From the NCBI GenBank assembly GCA_013287505.1, contig JABDDR010000008.1, positions 1-47,860 on the forward strand: a stretch of DNA of 47,860 bases, written 5' to 3'. This stretch comes from Gammaproteobacteria bacterium. Lineage in GTDB: Bacteria > Pseudomonadota > Gammaproteobacteria > Coxiellales > Coxiellaceae. The position numbers and the translations under genes are program-made. Below the pieces are notes generated by a model. That model was given only the letters and a program-made list of their open reading frames with translations, made no database searches and was not told the DNA's origin. The first letter of the stretch is position 1, and every line of letters begins with the position of its first letter. Below, in pieces: positions 1 to 8,972 of this stretch.

Positions 1-196
1 AGGATTTGAAGGTGGCTTAAGTGCAAAAAAATATATGCAGTTAACGGGTGCAACAACGCCAACAACGACACGCGATTTGCACGCATTGGTAGAAAAAGAA
101 GTATTGCGTCGACAAGGCGAGCTTAAATCAACACGCTATTTTTTGGCAATTAAATCATCCTCTATTAAAAAAGTCACGTTGGAAGATATTCTCTAA
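1..196 (+). CDS. Fic-family protein, C-terminal winged-helix end (partial)
   Basis: The gene enters from the left edge in the frame starting at base 2 and stops with TAA at 194-196, so only about 64 residues are visible. The peptide reads GGLSAKKYMQLTGA, then TTTRDLHALVEKEVL, then a basic STRY segment. This is the winged-helix tail typical of Fic/DUF4172-type proteins, where a small HTH follows the AMP-transferase Fic core. The catalytic HPFxxGNG motif lies outside the window, so activity cannot be judged. Family assignment rests on the tail only. Confidence 0.7.
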   Translation, partial: GFEGGLSAKKYMQLTGATTPTTTRDLHALVEKEVLRRQGELKSTRYFLAIKSSSIKKVTLEDIL

Positions 197-210
197 CTTA
201 ATCAGATCAC

Positions 211-399
211 ATGAAAAATTATATGAGTGAAAAAACTGACTTGTTTCGCCTGGGAATACTACGATTTTTTGCAGATCCCAATGCACCAAGATTTAGCAGA
301 GCCAGTTTAGATGTATTAACAAGCTTTCTGCATGAAAGAATTGGTTCACATCAATTACAATTGAATGATGATAAAAAAAATCGACGGCGACCAACCTGA
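211..399 (+). CDS. small hypothetical protein (62 aa)
   Basis: A 62-codon reading frame begins 14 bp after the Fic stop and ends in a lysine/arginine-rich tail (KKNRRRPT). No signal peptide, membrane segment or recognised domain is visible. Its position suggests co-transcription with the Fic gene, but no strong ribosome binding site precedes the ATG (a second in-frame ATG follows at codon 5). It may be a gene remnant. Confidence 0.3.
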   Translation: MKNYMSEKTDLFRLGILRFFADPNAPRFSRASLDVLTSFLHERIGSHQLQLNDDKKNRRRPT

Positions 400-421
400 T
401 TTTTTTGTCTAATTATTAAAA

Positions 422-450
422 AATTAAGAAATTAAGAAATTAAGAAATTA
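422..450. repeat. 8-bp tandem repeat AATTAAGA x 3.6
   Basis: AATTAAGA is repeated three times in direct tandem, followed by a partial AATTA. It lies about 80 bp upstream of the start at 528, just before a TATATT box (474-479). A tandem repeat in this position could change promoter spacing by slippage. Confidence 0.85.
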
Positions 451-527
451 CTGGAAATCACTGTTATTTGTACTATATTTGGCGGATATGGGCGTGTTGG
501 CTCGGATGATTTTACAGGTGGTGTGAT

Positions 528-1776
528 ATGAGGAGAAATGTAACAGATTTTTATTGTGATTCTGAACAGATACTTACCGTGTTAAGAAGGCGTGACAGTG
601 CCCCATCCATGCAAAGATTGGCATATAATTTGAAGGCGTTAACAGACTTCCTGTTACTCGATGGATTTTCTCCGATATTGAAAGATGAGATTGTTCTTAA
701 AATCACGGGATATATTAATTTTATCAATCAAAAATGGGTTGGAGGGGGGGCAGACAAACGAATTATTTACAGATGCTTGCCGTGATTTATTAAAGGGAGC
801 AACCAGCGCATTGCAATCATTTAAATCTAGAAATGCTGGTGTATTACGTCCTGAATTTGATCAATTTATTACCTCATTTTCAACACCGGTTGCCGCCACT
901 ACTGTTTCCACTGTCACCGCAACATTTTCTGGTGCTCCAGCGCCAACCCATAGACAATTTTATAATGGCAATATTGACAGCTTATTGCGTCAAATGTGTG
1001 AACCATATAACCCTAACTTCAGGACGGTGTTAACGGCAGATGATGATAAGAACTGTTTGCTTAGAAATAGGTTTGGTGGTGCTACCATGGGATTTTTAAA
1101 CAATCTGGAAGTATTGAATGTAGTTCAAAGATATCTTACTGGGCCTTTTACTGCCGTTGTGTTGAACAGATTGCTGGATGCACAGTATGGTAGTGGTAAT
1201 TCTTATACCCAACGTCGCGTAATGCAAGGTCATCACACGACGTTATACCCTTATCTCAGATTTGCGTTAATCGGTCCTTCGTCTCAACAAACAACTGCTC
1301 TCGTTACGCGCGGGCAAACCAGTGCGGATTTAGTGTCCGCTGAAATAAGCGGTGTTCGAGCTTCACCTGATCTGTTGCTGGCAGTTTTGCAGGGCGACCG
1401 GTGGGGCAGGAATAAAGTTCGACCTGAACCACTTGTTGATGCGTTAATTGGTGGAAAAAGTCTGGATGTGGAACAATCTGGTGGGTTCACCGCCACTAGT
1501 TCTCATGTATCTCAAAATGATCTTCCACCGCTGATTTTTCATTTTCTTGCAAGCCAAGAGCATACGCAAATTTTACTAAGAAATATTTTATATGTCGGAC
1601 CTGATGAGCAATATCAATATGATTATCGTGATAAAGGTAGATACCAACCTGACAGCGCAAAAGAGATGCTTCGCTTGGTGGATTATGTGTGGAAAAACGC
1701 TTCAGAAGAACAGCGTCCTTTAGCGATTGGTTTTCTTAAAATGGTAGAAGCGGGGGTCCGGCCCCGATTCCGGTAA
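528..1776 (+). pseudogene. hypothetical protein interrupted by a frameshift at a G7 tract
   Basis: Two overlapping frames join across a run of seven G (744-750). The first (528-785) has a start preceded by a GGTGG-like ribosome site and runs as far as FINQKWVGG. The second frame then carries QTNELFTDACRDLLKG through to 1776. Read through with one base of slippage, the product would be about 415 aa. No known domain, signal peptide or transmembrane segment is seen. The body contains threonine/serine-rich linkers, as in secreted effectors of intracellular bacteria. The G7 could be a phase-variable switch, a dead gene or an assembly error. The 685 ATG is not the true start, because its first 20 codons are out of frame with the upstream half. 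Confidence 0.6.
744..750 (+). repeat. G7 homopolymer tract at the frame break
   Basis: Seven consecutive G (GGA then G7 then CAG) sit exactly where coding potential moves between frames in the surrounding gene. A one-base length change would restore the frame. Confidence 0.8.
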
Positions 1777-1864
1777 AAAGTTATCAAATGTTTTAGATAA
1801 TTATTATGCGCAATGTTTCGACGATAACAAACACAAATAAATATGAATTGAACTCATAAAAAAA

Positions 1865-2521
1865 TCAATAACTCTCATTCTTGGTCAAAACCTCTAAAAA
1901 TTGATCGACCTCTTCAGCAGTTGTATCAAAAGAAGTAACGAGCCGTATTAAATTTGTTTTTTCATTCCAAGTGTAGTAAGAAAATATTTTTTGTGTATCC
2001 TCAATCATTTTTTTTGGGAAATAAGCAAAAATTTGATTGGTTTGTACTGGATATGCCAACTTTATTGAATGAATATTTTTTAGTCCATTTAACAATCTTG
2101 CACACATGTCGTTAGCTTGCTTTGCATTACGATGCCAAATATTTTTTTCTAGGTAAGGAATAAATTGGGCCGATAAAAAACGCATTTTTGACTGTAGCTG
2201 CAATCCTTGTTTTTGTATATATTCGAATTCACTTGCTAATTCCTCGCGAAAAAAAATAACAGCTTCACCGAACATTAAGCCATTTTTAGTTCCGCCAAAT
2301 GATAATACGTCTACGCCAACATCAGCCGTTAAAGCTTTCATAGATGTTTGCAAATAAACTGTCGCATTAGCTAATCGACATCCATCCATATGAAAAATTA
2401 ATTTATATTTTTTACATACTGTAGAAATTTCTAATAATTCATCTCTAGAATATACCGTGCCAAACTCTGTTGGTTGTGCAATGCTTACAACTTTTGGTAA
2501 ATTACCATGTCGTCCCCAATA
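1865..2521 (-). pseudogene. L-threonine aldolase, 3' part (split by Tn-A)
   Basis: This is the C-terminal two thirds of a PLP-dependent low-specificity L-threonine aldolase. Visible motifs are HMDGCRLANA and the lysine-bearing LSFGGTKNG, where the PLP Schiff base forms. The frame is open from the Tn-A junction at 2521, and the 5' third lies at 8973-9353. Removing 2522-8972 and one copy of CCAATA restores a continuous frame through NATYWGRHGN. The enzyme is normally cytosolic and cleaves L-threonine or allo-threonine to glycine and acetaldehyde. Here it should be inactive. Confidence 0.92.
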
Positions 2522-2557
2522 GGGTTCGCGGACATATAGGGACGGAATGTTACTTAG
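2522..2557 (+). repeat. Tn-A left terminal inverted repeat (36 bp)
   Basis: Begins GGGTTCGCGGACATATAGGG and ends in TTACTTAG. It matches the reverse complement of 8937-8972 with a single G/C mismatch at position 7. The tnpA stop codon is 8 bp inside it. Confidence 0.95.
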
Positions 2558-2564
2558 GAACGGA

Positions 2565-5500
2565 TTAACCGCTTGATTCTCTTATCTTTAGTGCCAAGAT
2601 TTTTGGCATGTCAAAATGCGAATTATTCGCTGCTTTTGTGAAATCATACTCTCCGCGCATGTTAACGTGTGCCCAGCTTTGCATGGATCCATTTCTGATA
2701 ATGTCGAACAGGGTGACTTTATCCTGAGCCTTTTTAGTATTAATAATGCGTTGTGATAGGAATAAGTAATTCCACAGCACGATCGAATTTTGTATGAGCG
2801 ATTTACAACCCGCTGCAATTTCTTGCTCATCTTTAAGCGCTACAGAAAACTCCTGATTTCTCTCAAAAAATACTGCTTTAGAAAATTTATTTGAAAGCTC
2901 AACGCCATTAAGTTGTTTTTCAATTCGTTGCCTTAAAGCACAATCATCGATATAAGTTAAAATATATTGTGATTTAATAATGCGACCAAATTCTTTTATT
3001 GCCTTATACAGCGGATGATCTTTGGCATACGAGCTTAAGCGTTTAAATAAAATTGATGCATGAGTTTCTTTTAATTTAATGGACGTCATAAAATTTAAAA
3101 TATCATCCCAGTTTTCACGAATGAGATTTTGGTTAATTGGTCGGCTGGGTAATATTTTATAGCCCTTGTTTTCATAAGTCTGTTTTGCTGAAAATGCATA
3201 GATACGTTGTCTACTTAAATTCTTAAATCGAGGTGCAAGTGCGGTTCCTATAAAATGCATTCCAGCAAACATGGTTTCGGTAAATCCATGCATATCGGTT
3301 GAATGAATATCGCTTTTTACAACATCATTATGCAACAGCCCATCAATTACGTATGCAGCTTCTCGTTCTGATGCACTGATGACGGTCGAATAAAAAAGCG
3401 AATGCTGATCATCAATAAATGTATAAACTGTAATTCCAGAGTCTTTTCCGAAATATTTAAAAGAAAAATTAGCCAGCAAAGAATCCACCATCACTTGATA
3501 TTTTTGTCCATCGCTGGCAGTGTGTGTTTGACCTGCATTGAATTTAAAAATATCTGACAATGATAATTTGTTAATCATCGCAACAATTTTATTATTCGCC
3601 ATTTTTATATTTTTGTTGGTAAAAAACCAATTAATAGCATGAGTTAATGTATTTTTATTAATACCCACTGAAATGTGACTTATTTTGTTCACGCCAATGT
3701 TGTGTCCTTTTGCCATAATACCTGCAAAAATGGTTGTTGGTGTTGGTTTGAGTTTTTGATTCTTCACGCTGTAATGTTTGAAACAATCCGTGAAATCTGC
3801 GACGCGATTAATTTCATTTAATACGTGAATAATTGGCACAAAACCTGTTTCACTGAGCACATCAGAAATGGAATCTATATTTTTCTTTTCAACGCTGGGC
3901 GTGTGAAGTATAAATTTTCCTGGTGTTGTGAAATGAATGTGTTTATTTTTACCTGATAATATATTTTCATTCACAGTTTTATAGCGTTCATCAAGTGATT
4001 CTTTAAATTTGCCAAGTACTGATTCAACATCGGCAAAATGACTCAACCCAGCTGATTCTAACAGTTGATGCTTTTCACGCACCCATTTTTCTTTTGGAGT
4101 TAAGTAATCTTGAATTGCCTTGTAACGATAAGAGTATTTTAAATTTAAATTACCGGATTTAATACAATCCATGACGCGCATGAAAAATAAAATTTTATAT
4201 AAAGAAACACGTAATTTGTTATCCGCTGTAATGCAAATATCTCTATGCTTTTTTTCAAGATGATCAAGAGGTGCTTTATCATCAACCTCACCATCGACTT
4301 TTTTGTAATAATTGATCGCTTCAATTATATTTTTATCAGACGTATCCGCATTAAAATCAACTGCTTTAATAATTTCAGAAACGCGTATTTGCAGTGATTT
4401 TAAAACACTTTCTAAAACATCGTAATAAGTATCATCATTTAGCAACTTATTGAGCTTAGTTTTATTGCTCATTTGTTCTTCAATATTTATTTTTGACTGA
4501 ATTGCGTGATGTGATTTCAGCAATGTTTTAATCTCTCCTATTTTTTTTTGATCTGAAAATGCAGATTCATCGATAATTTTAGCGATCTCAGATATCAATG
4601 CTTCAAGTTTTTCTTTTTCATTGACCAGTTGTTGTATCAACGCCAATCTTTCGCCTCTTTCTGCCTGATCGCGCGCTACTCGTTTTTTCTTCGCTTTATT
4701 TTTGGCGGCAGTAACTGATTTTAGAAGAATATCTACGAGGTAATCTTGTCTTGCGTAAAACTGGTGTTGTGCAAATGCTGCGAGATGCAAATATAATTTA
4801 TTTTTGTCAGGCATTTGTATTAATTGACTAACTTTTGCTTTTGAAACCCAGGTTGCATAATACTCACAACTGCTTTTATTTAAATTAAGTATTTCGAGTA
4901 GTGGGAGTAGCTCGTAAAAATAGTTTTTGATTTGTAAAAATAATTGAATGCTTGCTTGAATATGTTTGACTTGTAATTTTTGATCAAACACTTTCCATTG
5001 ATGTATTAACGGATGACCGCCATTGTTATCGAGCAACCCAGACAGCATTGTTATTTGTTTTTCTGTAATATTTTTACCAATTAACTTTAGTAGATCACTT
5101 TCAACCTGGTTGTAAAGATTACTTATATTCTCCGAAAAATAATGATACGTTGGTATTTCAATTTGTTTTTGATGACAGAGTGCTGACAGATGATAAATAA
5201 TTTCTCGTGGCTGCATCTGTTTTGAAACTAAATTTCCCAATTGATCTTGCATCCATTTTTTTGCGTCATCATCAAATTGCGTAAAATTCATGGAATCTAA
5301 TATTAAACATTGATGCTCACGATTAGATTTTCTTTTATTCAGATAATCACGCAAATCGACATCTTCATATTTTATATTCAACAGCCTTGCAACAAATCTT
5401 ACATCAGATTCACGAAAATCATTCGCCATAAAGAATCTGCCCGTTGCGCGAAAATATCCCCATTGTAAAACCAGGCACACTTTATTTGTTTCTAAACGAA

Positions 5501-5627
5501 CAATTTTGAGAAGTGGCAATATTTTTTCATTTTTCTGAAAATATTTTTTTCGCTGATCGACTGTAAATTTCGGCGGTTTATCAAACGCCTTCACTTCCTG
5601 TGATGACAATATCGCTAATCGTGGCAT
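2565..5627 (-). CDS. tnpA: Tn3-family transposase (Tn-A)
   Basis: At 1020 aa it has the normal length of Tn3-family DDE transposases. The N-terminus (LSSQEVKAFDKPPKFT) is the DUF4158-type DNA-binding region. A coiled-coil-rich middle follows around residues 310-370 (NKAKKKRVARDQAERGERL). The catalytic acidic residues fall at about D704 (TASDGQKY), D777 (STDMHGFTE) and E910 (NGVELS), the spacing expected for the family. It mediates replicative transposition with the 36-bp ends. The gene stops next to the left inverted repeat, 35 bp downstream of the tyrosine recombinase gene and in the same direction, so the two are probably one operon. No disruption is visible. Confidence 0.95.
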   Translation of the reverse strand: MPRLAILSSQEVKAFDKPPKFTVDQRKKYFQKNEKILPLLKIVRLETNKVCLVLQWGYFRATGRFFMANDFRESDVRFVARLLNIKYEDVDLRDYLNKRKSNREHQCLILDSMNFTQFDDDAKKWMQDQLGNLVSKQMQPREIIYHLSALCHQKQIEIPTYHYFSENISNLYNQVESDLLKLIGKNITEKQITMLSGLLDNNGGHPLIHQWKVFDQKLQVKHIQASIQLFLQIKNYFYELLPLLEILNLNKSSCEYYATWVSKAKVSQLIQMPDKNKLYLHLAAFAQHQFYARQDYLVDILLKSVTAAKNKAKKKRVARDQAERGERLALIQQLVNEKEKLEALISEIAKIIDESAFSDQKKIGEIKTLLKSHHAIQSKINIEEQMSNKTKLNKLLNDDTYYDVLESVLKSLQIRVSEIIKAVDFNADTSDKNIIEAINYYKKVDGEVDDKAPLDHLEKKHRDICITADNKLRVSLYKILFFMRVMDCIKSGNLNLKYSYRYKAIQDYLTPKEKWVREKHQLLESAGLSHFADVESVLGKFKESLDERYKTVNENILSGKNKHIHFTTPGKFILHTPSVEKKNIDSISDVLSETGFVPIIHVLNEINRVADFTDCFKHYSVKNQKLKPTPTTIFAGIMAKGHNIGVNKISHISVGINKNTLTHAINWFFTNKNIKMANNKIVAMINKLSLSDIFKFNAGQTHTASDGQKYQVMVDSLLANFSFKYFGKDSGITVYTFIDDQHSLFYSTVISASEREAAYVIDGLLHNDVVKSDIHSTDMHGFTETMFAGMHFIGTALAPRFKNLSRQRIYAFSAKQTYENKGYKILPSRPINQNLIRENWDDILNFMTSIKLKETHASILFKRLSSYAKDHPLYKAIKEFGRIIKSQYILTYIDDCALRQRIEKQLNGVELSNKFSKAVFFERNQEFSVALKDEQEIAAGCKSLIQNSIVLWNYLFLSQRIINTKKAQDKVTLFDIIRNGSMQSWAHVNMRGEYDFTKAANNSHFDMPKILALKIRESSG

Positions 5628-5662
5628 AAAAAATCCTTTTTCATGGCAGTTTATTTGATCAT

Positions 5663-6919
5663 TTAAATTATTACTTCTTCTTGCTTTAGCAATTTATCTT
5701 TTGCTGTTGCGTGTCTGTCTCGTCTTTCAATATCGATATATTTATCAGTAATGGCACCTGAGCTGTGACCAGCATCATCACGTACGTGCTCGCGCGGTCT
5801 ACGTTTCACATCCTCCGAAATGCCTGTGTGACGCAACCAATGCACCGTTGTTTGTGATAATACAGCGGCATCCTCATTGAATCCATCTTGATTTAAACGC
5901 TCAATCGTTGCGTCAAAACAAATTTGCACAATTTTACGTATGAATGATGTGTTACTGATTGCACCAGATCCTTTTGTCTTTGGCACTAAATACGATTTAT
6001 CACTGGGTGAGGGCAGTGGTGTTAAATTTAAATGAGTTCGCCATCGCATTAATGATTTCAACATCGTGTCACTGACTGCAATTTCACGTTCCTTATTGCC
6101 TTTACCAATTACCGTAAACCACCAATTGCCATCGTGATCTTTTTGAAAGTCATTCATGTGTGGTGTCCATCGATCAGATGACGCCAATTCAGAAATACGT
6201 AAATACATTAAATATAATGCAGATAAAATAAATAATGTGCGCTCATGTTTAGCGGGATTTTCGCGTGCTAACATTTCTGCGGTTTCTATCACGTATTCCC
6301 ATTGTAATTCACTTAACCGTCTTATTTTTGGTTTACCTTGATGCCTACGCAAAAATTTACTTTTTTGTCTGATGTGCGCAACCGGATTTATTTCGGTAAC
6401 TTCTTCTTGAATTAAAAAATTATAAAAGCTACTTAAAATAGCGAATACTTCTTTTAATGCAGTTTCCGACATTTGATAGTTTTTTATTTTTAATTCTTCG
6501 CCTGAACGTGCCGCTGATTTTGAAATCGTTACCACAAAGGGTCGCCATTCTGAATTTGGCACACGAAAACCATCACGAATAATAAATCGCGGCACTTTTT
6601 TAAGTGAAATCCAACTCTCGGGAGGTTTTTGACAAAATTGTAAATACGCTTGAATATCAGCGCGTCGTAAATCACACACGGATTTTTTAGTAATTTTCCA
6701 TGACCAATGTAATAATCGCTCGAGCTCGCGTCGGTATGCGTTAAACGTGGCTTGGCTGCCGTTGTAACTGGTTAAAAACGCAATGCCATTATGATAATCG
6801 GATTTCCAAAATGGGAAATCGAAATGTGGATCCATCGTTTCTGAAATATTTTCAACGGTATCGAACAGCGGTAGCAGGGCGTACTTATCGTACATATTGA
6901 TCATCCTTGTGTTGTTCAA
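5663..6919 (-). CDS. TnpI-like tyrosine recombinase (Tn-A)
   Basis: 418-aa phage-integrase-type recombinase. The N-terminal SAM-like DNA-binding region is roughly residues 40-190. The catalytic set is visible: R241 in YLRISEL, a lysine in GKGNKEREIAV, H360/R363 in HWLRHTG, H384 in AGHSSG and the tyrosine near 395 in DKYIDI. In Tn3 elements such as Tn4430 a TnpI of this kind resolves the cointegrate instead of a serine resolvase. No serine resolvase is present in Tn-A, which supports the same role. It is closely related to the recombinase in Tn-B (22453-23700), sharing the signature REHVRDDAGHS. A palindrome about 50 bp upstream of its start could be its site. Confidence 0.92.
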   Translation of the reverse strand: MNNTRMINMYDKYALLPLFDTVENISETMDPHFDFPFWKSDYHNGIAFLTSYNGSQATFNAYRRELERLLHWSWKITKKSVCDLRRADIQAYLQFCQKPPESWISLKKVPRFIIRDGFRVPNSEWRPFVVTISKSAARSGEELKIKNYQMSETALKEVFAILSSFYNFLIQEEVTEINPVAHIRQKSKFLRRHQGKPKIRRLSELQWEYVIETAEMLARENPAKHERTLFILSALYLMYLRISELASSDRWTPHMNDFQKDHDGNWWFTVIGKGNKEREIAVSDTMLKSLMRWRTHLNLTPLPSPSDKSYLVPKTKGSGAISNTSFIRKIVQICFDATIERLNQDGFNEDAAVLSQTTVHWLRHTGISEDVKRRPREHVRDDAGHSSGAITDKYIDIERRDRHATAKDKLLKQEEVII

Positions 6920-6968
6920 AATAGTTCCATTTTTAATAGCAGGTATGATAACATGCCCGACATAAGAC

Positions 6969-6986
6969 TGATAATCCGTATTATCA
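6969..6986. promoter_or_regulatory. palindrome upstream of the recombinase; candidate resolution core site
   Basis: TGATAAT-CCGT-ATTATCA is a perfect 7-bp inverted repeat with a 4-bp centre, in the 105-bp gap between the divergent recombinase gene and the cargo gene. Tyrosine recombinases of this type act on such paired arms next to their own gene, and a related GATAACATG lies just upstream. It could equally be an operator. Confidence 0.4.
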
Positions 6987-7024
6987 ATGTACGCTTAGTT
7001 GAGATTCTGTTGCGGGAGAATACC

Positions 7025-7468
7025 ATGAAAAAATTTCTAACAATTTGTGCTGCTGGAGCATTAACAGTAGTAACGGCAAACGCAATAGCAAATACGCAAA
7101 CACCGCTTGGATTAACAATATCCAGTACTACAGGTGCAATTGATATGAATTGCAATGCTGTAAGACTTCCGCTTAGCAATCCACAAACTCTTGGTTGGTA
7201 TAAAATGGGGCCGACTTTTGGCAGAACAAACCTTCAGTGTACCTTTAACTTACACAACAACCCAACGACAGAAATTGCATCAGCAAACGTGATGATATGG
7301 GCATCATCTGTTGTACCAGGCAGACTTTCAGGGGTATTTCAGCATGTTGAAAGTATGAATGGTTATCCATTACCAACAATCATTCGAACAGGTCACGCAG
7401 CACATATGAACGCGTTTTATCGCATTTCTGTAGCCTTTACTGGATCTGCATTAAAAGTAGCGAAATAA
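7025..7468 (+). CDS. secreted hypothetical protein, Tn-A cargo
   Basis: The start at 7025 is chosen over the upstream ATG at 6953 because it has a ribosome site (GGGAGA) and opens a clear signal peptide: MKKF, a hydrophobic stretch, then a cleavage region near ANAIA-NT at residue 22. The mature part is about 125 aa with two cysteines (DMNCN, NLQCTF) that could form a disulfide. The composition is beta-rich, as in small exported domains. No family is recognised. It is the first of three plus-strand cargo genes in Tn-A and is divergent from the recombinase. Confidence 0.65.
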   Translation: MKKFLTICAAGALTVVTANAIANTQTPLGLTISSTTGAIDMNCNAVRLPLSNPQTLGWYKMGPTFGRTNLQCTFNLHNNPTTEIASANVMIWASSVVPGRLSGVFQHVESMNGYPLPTIIRTGHAAHMNAFYRISVAFTGSALKVAK

Positions 7469-7493
7469 ATTTTAATTTAATGGCTTTTTAATT

Positions 7494-8039
7494 ATGACAA
7501 ATACAAATCTGTCCAATAAACAAATGCAACAACAAATTCATCAAAATCTTCATCAGGCAGTGAATAATTTGCATGCGATTGGTATTGATCTTTTGTTGAT
7601 AGGCTTCGTAGTAGGTTTTTTTGTATGTGTGATATTGTATTTATGCTCTTTGAAAAAAACCATGCGCTGCGTGCCTAGCGACAAAAGAATTTTTCCAAAT
7701 TGGTTTATTTGGATGATGGTGATTCCAGTTATTGGATATGTTTTTACATGGTTAATGCTACCTTTTGGAATTCCTCACGGTTTGCGTAATATCGCAGTCA
7801 ATAATAAAGATGCATTGCGTGAAACTGTGTATTTGAAAGTTCTTGGGTTAGTGACTGTTATACTCCCCCCTTTTATTATTTTTATGCAAGCTATATTCAA
7901 AGATTTTGGAGAAGCAACAAGCTCTGTTTCAGTTTTTACCGGCGCGCTGCTTTTTTTATCTGTTGTTTTATATTTGGTTTCAATTATCACTTACTGGATA
8001 AGGACAGTTTCATTTAGAAAAAAATATTTTAACGTATAA
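7494..8039 (+). CDS. multi-pass membrane protein, Tn-A cargo
   Basis: 181 aa, starting 25 bp after the secreted cargo gene and probably co-transcribed with it. A glutamine-rich N-terminus (NKQMQQQIHQNLHQ) is followed by about four hydrophobic helices: residues 33-52 (LLLIGFVVGFFVCVILYLC), 72-95, 115-135 and 145-168. No family is recognised. Its transposon location and secreted neighbour would fit export, immunity or envelope modification, but this is speculation. Confidence 0.6.
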   Translation: MTNTNLSNKQMQQQIHQNLHQAVNNLHAIGIDLLLIGFVVGFFVCVILYLCSLKKTMRCVPSDKRIFPNWFIWMMVIPVIGYVFTWLMLPFGIPHGLRNIAVNNKDALRETVYLKVLGLVTVILPPFIIFMQAIFKDFGEATSSVSVFTGALLFLSVVLYLVSIITYWIRTVSFRKKYFNV

Positions 8040-8184
8040 CGTATAATAGATATTTATGCCGAATATATTTTTTCGTCATCGTTTTAAAAGCATCTAATGA
8101 ATGACGTGGTTCAGTACATTTTAACATCCTCACCCATTATACAAAAATTGCGTAAAACGAAAATTCAGGCTATTTGAGGATAAC

Positions 8185-8565
8185 ATGAAAATCATTACCA
8201 GATTCAGTATAATAATAATTTTAATTTTTAGTCTTCTGCTTTTACTTGGAAGACCTACACAGCATAACAATTACAACATTTTACTCAACATTTTAAATGG
8301 CCCAAATTTCTATTTATATCTTATCATTTTAGTAACTATTTCTACCTTTTTTACTGTTACTTTTTCCCTTATTAAATCGCTTTCATGCCTTTCAATGTGG
8401 TTTGGTTTTTTGACCTACTTTTTATCTCTAAATGGCATTTACTGGTATCTTAGTTTTCCTGATCCTGGTGCGATGTATATTTCACCTTTAATAGTTTGTA
8501 CGTGCGCTTCAGGTGTAGTAAGTATTGTTTTCCATCGTCTATTGCAAAAGGATTTAAAAAAATAA
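8185..8565 (+). CDS. small membrane protein, Tn-A cargo
   Basis: 126 aa and almost entirely hydrophobic, with about four predicted membrane helices, the first at residues 7-22 and others near 40-62, 65-85 and 95-113. The C-terminus is lysine-rich. A ribosome site (TGAGGA) precedes the ATG. It lies 145 bp after the preceding cargo gene, in the same orientation. No homologous family is recognised. Confidence 0.5.
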   Translation: MKIITRFSIIIILIFSLLLLLGRPTQHNNYNILLNILNGPNFYLYLIILVTISTFFTVTFSLIKSLSCLSMWFGFLTYFLSLNGIYWYLSFPDPGAMYISPLIVCTCASGVVSIVFHRLLQKDLKK

Positions 8566-8590
8566 CTATTTTTCCGATGCGTGATGTGCG

Positions 8591-8624
8591 TGAATGACAA
8601 TTTCCGGCGCATTTGCACTTGCAC
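8591..8624. repeat. direct repeat copy 1 inside Tn-A
   Basis: A 34-bp segment containing CGCATTTGCACTTGCAC matches 8799-8833 at about 75-80 percent identity by eye, in direct orientation about 210 bp apart. Each copy sits at the beginning of a short minus-strand reading frame. Function unknown. Confidence 0.5.
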
Positions 8625-8632
8625 CCCATATA

Positions 8633-8833
8633 CTATTCAACTGAAGTTAGTTTTAACTCAATCTTTGAATACCCATCAACAATTAAAAAAGTTTTTGTTG
8701 TTTGTGGATCCAATACAAAACCACATGAACAAATAAATCCGCTCCCTACTATGCGATAAATCATTTCATTAATATTAGTTTGAAGATAAATTAAAATGTG
8801 AATAACAGATTCCGGGCGCATTTGCACTTTCAC
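8633..8833 (-). CDS. small hypothetical protein (up to 66 aa)
   Basis: Minus-strand frame starting with GTG behind a GGAGCGGA-like ribosome site, with an alternative ATG four codons later. It contains a CSCGF cysteine pair and ends KIELKLTSVE. It begins inside the second direct repeat. The twin repeat copy begins another minus-strand frame (to 8439) that opposes the membrane gene, so the similarity may be only at the repeat. Weak candidate. Confidence 0.25.
   Translation of the reverse strand: MKVQMRPESVIHILIYLQTNINEMIYRIVGSGFICSCGFVLDPQTTKTFLIVDGYSKIELKLTSVE
8799..8833. repeat. direct repeat copy 2 inside Tn-A
   Basis: Partner of 8591-8624, with CGCATTTGCACTTTCAC at its end. It lies about 100 bp inside the right terminal inverted repeat. 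Confidence 0.5.
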
Positions 8834-8936
8834 TCCGCTCCAGAAAATTCTAGGAAGCCTATGTTGAATTTCATCAGCTTTTTTGAAAAAAATTTCATTC
8901 TACTAACTCTCTATAAATCATAGAGTTAATCTTTTT

Positions 8937-8972
8937 CTAAGTAACATTCCGTCCCTATATGTCCGGGAACCC
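8937..8972 (-). repeat. Tn-A right terminal inverted repeat (36 bp)
   Basis: Reverse complement begins GGGTTCCCGGACATATAGGG and pairs with 2522-2557 with one mismatch. It is followed directly by the CCAATA target duplication at 8973-8978. Confidence 0.95.

Larger units (their letters stand above)
2522..8972. mobile_element. Tn-A: complete Tn3-family transposon with tyrosine recombinase
   Basis: The 6451-bp element is bounded by 36-bp inverted repeats that differ at one base (GGGTTCGCGGACATATAGGG on the left, GGGTTCCCGG at the right end) and flanked by a perfect 6-bp direct duplication CCAATA (2516-2521 and 8973-8978). It carries tnpA and a TnpI-like recombinase on the minus strand, and on the plus strand a secreted protein and two membrane proteins as cargo. 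It lies inside a threonine aldolase gene whose frame is exactly restored by excision. Tn3 elements usually make 5-bp duplications, so 6 bp is slightly unusual. Both ends and the transposase look intact, so it may be recent or active. Confidence 0.93.

Noticed and set aside
685-1776. Complete gene starting at 685
   Set aside because: The first 20 codons are an out-of-frame shadow of the real upstream frame (528-785); the true gene crosses the G7 tract.
8439-8624. Minus-strand 61-aa gene
   Set aside because: It lies antisense to the membrane cargo gene and shares only its first codons with the neighbouring frame through the direct repeat.
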